Source of the DNA: Kitasatospora papulosa
GTDB lineage: Bacteria > Actinomycetota > Actinomycetes > Streptomycetales > Streptomycetaceae
Direction of reading: 5' to 3'
Length of the DNA stretch: 64,000 nucleotides
Assembly (NCBI RefSeq): GCF_000717245.1
Contig: NZ_JNYQ01000003.1
Coordinates: 496,001 to 560,000 of the forward strand
Shown: piece by piece, positions 59,459 through 64,000 of the stretch
How the letters are laid out: every line of letters starts with the position of its first letter
Numbering within the stretch: position 1 is the stretch's first letter
Translations under genes and position numbers: made by a program
The notes under the pieces: model-generated
What the model was told of the DNA's origin: nothing
The model's database searches: none
What the model saw: the letters and a program-made list of their open reading frames with translations, nothing else

Positions 59459-60766
59459 TTACTTCGCGGCCTTCATCGCTTCGACGAACTGCTCGGGGGT
59501 GGTCTTGCCGGCGAACAGCTTGCTGATCTCCGTGAGCAGCGGCGTGGCGTACTGGGCTTCGAGTGCCTGGTCCCACGACAGGGTGAAGCTCGGGGCCTTC
59601 CGCACCATGTCGTACTGGTCGGTGGCGAACTGCGGGTTGGGGGAACCGCTCAGCATCGAGGCGGCGCCGGAGGTGGTGGGGACGTCACCGTTGTCGACGA
59701 GGGCCTGGGCGTAGGTCTGCGACGCCATCGTCTTCAGGAACGCGACGGCGGTGTCCTTGTGCTTGGTCCGGGCGTTGACCGACCAGTAGTTGGTGGGGTT
59801 GCCCACCACGTTCGCGGGATCCCCCACTCCGCCGGCGACCGTCGGGAAGGCGGTCCAGCCGAGGTCCTTCTTCGCGAACTCGGGAGCCTTGCCCAGCTGG
59901 GTCGAGTACTCCCACGAGCCCATGAGGTGCATGGCGGCCTTGCCCTTGTTCAGCAGGGTCGGGGCGCCGCCGTTGCCGTAGTCGACCGAGTTGAAGTTCT
60001 TGCCGAACGCGCCATCGTCGATCAGCTCCTTGACGGTCCGAGCCGTCTTGAGCACCGCCGGGTCGCCCCATCCCTGGGTGTCGCCGTCCTGGATCTTCCG
60101 GAACACCTCGGGGCCGCCGATCCGGTCCAGCAGGTACTCCATCCACATCAGTTCGGGCCACTTGTCGGACCCGCCGAGTGCGAACGGGGTGATTCCGGCG
60201 TCCTTGAAGGTCTTGATGGCGGCCTGGAGCTCCTCCCAGGTCCTGGGCGGCTCGATCTTGTGCTCGGCGAAGAGGGCCTTGTTGTAGAAGAGCATCACGG
60301 GCTGCATGCCGCGCATGGGTACCCCGTAGACCTTCCCCTCGAGACCGCCCGCGGTCATGATCGACGGGAGGAAGCCGTCCTTGAGGGTGGCGTCGTTCTC
60401 GATCGTGGACGTCAGGTCCACCAGGTCCCCGGAGTCGACGTACGGCTTGATGGAACCGCCGCCCCAGTTGAAGAAGACGTCGGGGGCGCTGGGCGAACCC
60501 ATCGCGCTGCGCAGCTTGTTGACGTAGTCGGTGCCGGGGACCGACACCAGCTTCACCTTGACCTTCGAGGTCTTGTTGAAGGTGTCGACCGCGGCCTGCT
60601 GAACCTTGACGGCGTCATCCCCGTACACGTAGGCGGTGAGGGTGCCGCTGTCGCTCCCGCCGCTTCCCGATCCGCAGCCGGCCAGCACTCCGGCCATGAC
60701 CATTGCCGCACCCGCCGCGGCCCATCTCGTCGTACGTGTGCCCTGAGTGAATATCCCCGACCGCAT
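59459..60766 (-). CDS. bxlE: Sugar-binding lipoprotein (BxlE-like)
   Basis: A 435-residue extracellular solute-binding protein of family 1. Signal peptide with lipobox VLAGC and modified cysteine C31. A Gly/Ser linker follows, then the two-lobed fold (LTAYVYGDDAVKVQQAAVDTFNKTSKVKVKLVSVPG; FNWGGGSIKPYVDSGDLVDL). Captures the sugar for BxlF/BxlG. First gene of the operon; divergent from the LacI regulator with CGAA/TTCG operators between. Confidence 0.87.
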   Translation of the reverse strand: MRSGIFTQGTRTTRWAAAGAAMVMAGVLAGCGSGSGGSDSGTLTAYVYGDDAVKVQQAAVDTFNKTSKVKVKLVSVPGTDYVNKLRSAMGSPSAPDVFFNWGGGSIKPYVDSGDLVDLTSTIENDATLKDGFLPSIMTAGGLEGKVYGVPMRGMQPVMLFYNKALFAEHKIEPPRTWEELQAAIKTFKDAGITPFALGGSDKWPELMWMEYLLDRIGGPEVFRKIQDGDTQGWGDPAVLKTARTVKELIDDGAFGKNFNSVDYGNGGAPTLLNKGKAAMHLMGSWEYSTQLGKAPEFAKKDLGWTAFPTVAGGVGDPANVVGNPTNYWSVNARTKHKDTAVAFLKTMASQTYAQALVDNGDVPTTSGAASMLSGSPNPQFATDQYDMVRKAPSFTLSWDQALEAQYATPLLTEISKLFAGKTTPEQFVEAMKAAK

Positions 60767-60781
60767 GACCGCACCCTCTGT

Positions 60782-60840
60782 CGAATGTTTCGGCTTGCCT
60801 TTCGAATGTTGCCGGAACCGTACGGTCGCGTTTCGGACCC
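60782..60840. promoter_or_regulatory. BxlR-type operator region (CGAA-N3-TTCG and repeats)
   Basis: CGAATGTTTCG (60782-60792) is an inverted repeat CGAA-TGT-TTCG. A second CGAATGTT occurs at 60803-60810, 21 bases (two helical turns) away, and GTTTCGG recurs at 60830-60836. BxlR of Streptomyces thermoviolaceus is reported to bind short inverted CGAA...TTCG elements. The first site is 16 bases before the bxlE start. Confidence 0.65.
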
Positions 60841-60906
60841 GTCAAGGGGGCAGGAGCAAGGTTTTATGAACCCTGTCCACACGCGTTCCCAGGGCGTCCG
60901 GGGGGC

Positions 60907-60918
60907 TACGATTCATGC
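60907..60918 (+). promoter_or_regulatory. Leaderless-type -10 (TACGAT) for the LacI gene
   Basis: TACGAT at 60907-60912, 6 bases, ATG at 60919. No ribosome site separates them. Confidence 0.55.
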
Positions 60919-61980
60919 ATGAGCCCTGCAAAGGTCCAGCCCCCACAGGAGAAGGCGTCCGTCGACGAGCCGTCGGAGAGCACCGCCACGCTGGCGGAGA
61001 TCGCCCGAGCGGCCGGAGTTTCGGCTCCGACAGTTTCGAAGGTGCTGAACGGCCGCGCCGACGTCGCCCCCGGTACACGCACGAGGGTGGAGGAACTGTT
61101 GCTGCGCCACGGCTACCGCCGCAGGCGTGGCGCCTCCCAGCAGTCCCAGCTCATCGACCTGGTCTTCCACGAGCTGGACAGCGCCTGGGCCATGGAGGTC
61201 GTCCGGGGCGTCGAGAACGTCGCCAGGGAGGAGGGCCTCAGTCTGGTCCTCTCGGAGAGCGCGGGCCGGCTCACCCCCGGACAGACGTGGGTGGACGGTG
61301 TCCTGGCCCGTCGCCCGGCCGGGGTGATCCTGGTGCTCTCGGACCTCGACGCGGCCCAGCGCGCCCAGTTGACCAGCCGCTCCATCCCCTTCGTGGTCGT
61401 CGATCCGGCGGGCGACCCGGGGGACGACATCCCGTCGGTCGGGGCGGCCAACTGGCAGGGCGGGCTCGCGGCCACCCGGCATCTGACGGGACTGGGGCAC
61501 CGGCGCGTCGGCATCATCGGCGGGCCGGCCCGCATGATGTGCAGCCGCGCGCGCCTGGACGGCTACCGCGCCGCCCTGGAGACCTCCGGTGTGCCGATGG
61601 ATCCCGAGCTGGTCCGGGAGGGCGAGTTCAACCACGAGGACGGCTACACGGCGGCCCTGGAACTGCTGCGGCTGCCCGAACCGCCGACGGCGGTCTTCGC
61701 CGGGAACGACCTCCAGGCACTCGGTGTCTACGAGGCGGCGCGCGAGCTGGGGCTGCGCATCCCGGAGGACCTCAGCGTGGTCGGCTTCGACGACCTGCCC
61801 CTCACCCGCTGGATCGGTCCGCCCCTCACCACGGTGCGCCAGCCGCTCATAGAGATGGCGGAGACCGCGGCCCGGCTGGTCCTGGACCTCGGCCGCGGCA
61901 GGCAGCCCGCGACCACCCGCGTGGACCTGGCGACCAGCCTGGTGGTCCGCAGCAGCACCGCTCCGCCGGCACAGCGGTAG
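60919..61980 (+). CDS. bxlR: LacI-family regulator of the bxl locus (BxlR-like)
   Basis: A 353-residue repressor. The HTH is TLAEIARAAGVSAPTVSKVLNGRADVAPGTR (about 23-55) and a sugar-binding domain follows (VVRGVENVAREEGLSLVL; VVGFDDLPLTRWIGPPLTTVRQP). Likely releases DNA on binding xylobiose or a related sugar. Divergent from bxlE. ATG at 60919. Confidence 0.85.
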   Translation: MSPAKVQPPQEKASVDEPSESTATLAEIARAAGVSAPTVSKVLNGRADVAPGTRTRVEELLLRHGYRRRRGASQQSQLIDLVFHELDSAWAMEVVRGVENVAREEGLSLVLSESAGRLTPGQTWVDGVLARRPAGVILVLSDLDAAQRAQLTSRSIPFVVVDPAGDPGDDIPSVGAANWQGGLAATRHLTGLGHRRVGIIGGPARMMCSRARLDGYRAALETSGVPMDPELVREGEFNHEDGYTAALELLRLPEPPTAVFAGNDLQALGVYEAARELGLRIPEDLSVVGFDDLPLTRWIGPPLTTVRQPLIEMAETAARLVLDLGRGRQPATTRVDLATSLVVRSSTAPPAQR

Positions 61981-61988
61981 GACGCGGT

Positions 61989-62528
61989 ATGACTCCCCGC
62001 CTGCTCACGGAACGGCTGGAGCTGACCACGTACGTCCCGGCCGACGAGGAGGAGTTCGTCGCACTGTTCCAGGACGGGCGCGTCTCCCGCTGGATGGGGG
62101 ACGGTGTCTCCGCCGCGGCCGAGGACCGCGCGCTGTTCCGGCGGATCTTCACCGACGTGTACCCGCGGGAGCGGTTCGACGTATGGGCGGTGCGCCTCCG
62201 TACCGCGCCGGGGATCGTCGGTCACGCCGAGATCAAACCGACGCGGGAGTCGGGCGGTCACGAGATCGTCTACGCGCTCGCCCCCGCCCTCTGGGGCAGG
62301 GGGCTCGGCACGGAGCTCGCCACGGCTCTGGTCGGCTACGGATTCGGCCCGCTCGGCCTGCGGGCCGTGCACGCCACGGTCGCCGCGGAGAACGACGCCT
62401 CGTCGCGGCTGCTGCGCCGCATCGGCTTCCGGTGGGTGCGGGACCTCACGGAGGCCGACGGGAGCACCACCCGGCTGCTGACCCGGTCACGCGGCGAAAC
62501 CGCCCCGGAGGAGGCGCCGGGCCGGTGA
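61989..62528 (+). CDS. GNAT-family acetyltransferase (RimJ/RimL-like)
   Basis: A 179-residue GNAT of the RimJ type: start LLTERLELTTYVPADEEEFVALF, acetyl-CoA motif APALWGRGLGTELATALV and NDASSRLLRRIGF. Acceptor could be a ribosomal protein or small molecule. It starts 8 bases after the LacI stop and may be co-transcribed. Confidence 0.85.
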   Translation: MTPRLLTERLELTTYVPADEEEFVALFQDGRVSRWMGDGVSAAAEDRALFRRIFTDVYPRERFDVWAVRLRTAPGIVGHAEIKPTRESGGHEIVYALAPALWGRGLGTELATALVGYGFGPLGLRAVHATVAAENDASSRLLRRIGFRWVRDLTEADGSTTRLLTRSRGETAPEEAPGR

Positions 62529-62570
62529 GTCCCCGGCCCCGCGGACGAGGCGCCCCGCACGGCCGGTACC

Positions 62571-62612
62571 CCGCAGCGACGGCACCGGCCCGGGCCGGTG
62601 CCGTCGCTGCGG
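62571..62612. terminator. 42-base perfect palindrome, terminator
   Basis: Left arm 62571-62591 (CCGCAGCGACGGCACCGG...) and right arm 62592-62612 are exact reverse complements with no spacer. It follows the GNAT gene, well before the next start at 62680, and should be a very strong hairpin. It could also act as a DNA-level cruciform or operator. Confidence 0.75.
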
Positions 62613-62679
62613 ACCGTTGTCAGTGGCGGGGTGCAGACTGACCCGTGTCCGGCACAAAGGCGTCTCGGGAGGTCCTGTC

Positions 62680-63765
62680 ATGACCGACGTACTGCTCACC
62701 GTGGGCACCCGCAAGGGGCTCTTCCTCGGCCGCAGGCGCGGCGGGCAGTGGGAGTTCGGTGATCCGCACTTCAACGCCCAGGCGATCTACTCGATCGCGA
62801 TCGACACCCGCGGCGCGACACCCCGGCTCCTGGTCGGCGGGGACAGCGCGCACTGGGGCCCGTCCGTCTTCCACTCGGACGACCTGGGCGCGAGCTGGGT
62901 GGAGCCGAAGCAACCCGCGGTGAGGTTCCCGCGGTTCACCGACGCGTCGCTGGAGCGGGTCTGGCAGCTGCACCCCGCGGGCCCGGAGGCCCCCGACGTC
63001 GTCTACGCGGGGACCGAACCGGCCGCGCTCTTCAGGTCGGACGACCGCGGCGAGTCCTTCGAGCTGGTCAGACCGCTCTGGGAGCACCCGACCCGTTCCA
63101 GGTGGGTTCCGGGCGGGGGCGGTGAGGGCCTCCACACGATCCTGACCGACCCGAGGGACGCCCGGGCGGTGACCGTGGCCGTGTCCACGGCGGGCGTGTT
63201 CCGCACCGAGGACGGCGGGGAGCGCTGGGACCCGTCCAACAAGGGCGTCTCCGCCGTGTTCCTGCCGGACCCCGATCCCGAGTTCGGCCAGTGCGTCCAC
63301 AAGGTCACCCGGGACGCCGCCGACCCCGACCGTCTCTACCTGCAGAACCACTGGGGCGTGTTCCGCAGCGACGACGCCGGGAAGCGCTGGAAGGACATCG
63401 GCGCCGGCCTGCCGTCGGACTTCGGCTTCGCCGCCGCGGCGCACCCGCACCGCGCGGACACCTGCTACGTCTTCCCGATCAACGCCGACGCCGACCGCGT
63501 CCCGGCCGGCCATCGCTGCCGCGTCTACCGCACACGGGACGCGGGCGGGACCTGGGAGCCGCTGACCCGCGGCCTTCCGGACGGCGACCACTACGGCACG
63601 GTGCTGCGCGACGGACTCTGCACGGACGACGCCGACCCGGCCGGCGTCTACTTCGGCAACCGCAACGGCGAGGTGTACGCGAGCGCGGACGACGGCGACA
63701 GCTGGCAGCAGCTCCTCTCGCACCTGCCCGACGTGCTGTGCGTGCGGGCGGCGGTGATCGGCTGA
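62680..63765 (+). CDS. BNR/WD40-like repeat protein (sialidase-type propeller)
   Basis: A 361-residue beta-propeller. BNR Asp-box units are visible: FHSDDLGASW, FRSDDRGESFE, FRTEDGGERW, FRSDDAGKRW, YRTRDAGGTW and YASADDGDSW. No signal peptide, so cytoplasmic. No catalytic sialidase residues could be recognised. Function unknown. ATG at 62680 with GGGAGGTCC upstream. Confidence 0.82.
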   Translation: MTDVLLTVGTRKGLFLGRRRGGQWEFGDPHFNAQAIYSIAIDTRGATPRLLVGGDSAHWGPSVFHSDDLGASWVEPKQPAVRFPRFTDASLERVWQLHPAGPEAPDVVYAGTEPAALFRSDDRGESFELVRPLWEHPTRSRWVPGGGGEGLHTILTDPRDARAVTVAVSTAGVFRTEDGGERWDPSNKGVSAVFLPDPDPEFGQCVHKVTRDAADPDRLYLQNHWGVFRSDDAGKRWKDIGAGLPSDFGFAAAAHPHRADTCYVFPINADADRVPAGHRCRVYRTRDAGGTWEPLTRGLPDGDHYGTVLRDGLCTDDADPAGVYFGNRNGEVYASADDGDSWQQLLSHLPDVLCVRAAVIG

Positions 63766-63848
63766 CGAGGCGGGGCGCAGGCCGGCCGGCGGGGCGAGCA
63801 CCGCGGTCGGAGGACCGGCGCACCCGGCCCGGCCCGCCCCTCCGCGCC

Positions 63849-64000
63849 TCACGCCTCGGTCGGTACGCAGAGCACCGGCACGGTCGACAGGTGCAGGAGC
63901 TTGTGCGGGGTGGAGCCGAGCAGCGCCCCCCGGATCGGGCTCTCGCCCCAGCTGCCCACCACGATGACCCTGGCCCCGTACCGCGAGGCGGCTTCGATCA
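63849..64000 (-). CDS. Universal stress protein (C-terminal part, runs off right edge)
   Basis: The last 50 residues end IEAASRYGARVIVVGSWGESP...LLGSTPHKLLHLSTVPVLCVPTEA. This is the UspA ATP-binding tail with the G...G-x9-GS pattern. Stop TGA at 63851-63849. The N-terminus lies beyond base 64000. Confidence 0.85.
   Translation of the reverse strand, partial: IEAASRYGARVIVVGSWGESPIRGALLGSTPHKLLHLSTVPVLCVPTEA

Noticed and set aside
1..64000. Search for CRISPR arrays, tRNA genes, insertion sequences and prophage genes
   Set aside because: No regular spacer-repeat pattern, cloverleaf, transposase motif or phage structural gene was recognised; the only short direct repeats are the three operator copies at 54420-54462.

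Overview
This window is high-GC actinobacterial chromosome and almost certainly Streptomyces. The third codon positions are almost all G or C, and GTG and TTG starts are common. Many genes belong to families confined to or typical of that genus (DUF6643-, DUF6332-, DUF6421-, DUF6986-, SCO4225- and Rv1733c-like proteins, RsbW-type kinases). Several genes have a -10 hexamer about 6-7 nt before the start codon, the pattern of leaderless Streptomyces transcripts. I recognised no tRNA, rRNA, CRISPR array, insertion sequence or prophage. It reads as ordinary chromosome with a few decayed genes.

Layout. 1-2.8 kb: minus-strand stressosome-type module rsbR-rsbS-rsbT plus a kinase/phosphatase fusion, coupled by short overlaps. 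3-7 kb: minus-strand Nudix hydrolase, apolipoprotein N-acyltransferase (lnt), a small membrane protein and a glutamate-racemase-like protein. 7-12 kb: HpnB-like glycosyltransferase, two-domain TerD protein, a Pro/Gln-rich protein, MOSC protein and Rv1733c-like membrane protein. 12-17 kb: a beta-helix/AAA+ ATPase fusion facing a large membrane alpha/beta hydrolase. 17-21 kb: DeoR regulator, SRPBCC protein, a PLP enzyme of the Cds1 type, a hypothetical protein and an RsbW-like kinase. 21-23.2 kb: TetR, DUF4865 and a phosphotriesterase-family hydrolase. 23.3-27 kb: ROK repressor and MFS exporter, small membrane proteins and a frameshifted maleylpyruvate-isomerase-like pseudogene. 27-31 kb: TetR with a divergent F420-type oxidoreductase, geranylgeranyl-reductase-like flavoprotein and M20 peptidase. 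31.5-34.9 kb: TmrB-like ATPase/Nudix fusion and a ROK kinase divergent from a LacI regulator. 34.9-38.1 kb: DUF6986 aldolase-like protein and etfB-etfA. 38.3-43.7 kb: flavin reductase, thioredoxin, PlsC, then a coupled DUF6421-SDR-threonine aldolase unit. 44-48 kb: GDPD, GNAT, DUF5134, M56 protease, PAP2 phosphatase and a small protein. 48-54.9 kb: LVIVD protein divergent from a DUF305 lipoprotein, FprA-like ferredoxin reductase, an OYE-methyltransferase-ArsR operon and a hypothetical protein. 55-62 kb: a bxl-type xylobiose locus (bxlR divergent from bxlE-F-G-A). 62-64 kb: GNAT, BNR-repeat protein and the end of a universal stress protein.

How it works together. The clearest systems are the Rsb partner-switching module, the xylo-oligosaccharide uptake and hydrolysis locus, and several regulator-plus-enzyme units with palindromic operators in their promoters (TetR/DUF4865/PTE; TetR/DDN; LacI/ROK kinase; OYE/methyltransferase/ArsR). 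The least described units are the beta-helix-AAA+ fusion, the DUF6421-SDR-threonine aldolase operon, and the array of three CGTA-N-TACG sites at exact 17-bp spacing upstream of the OYE operon.
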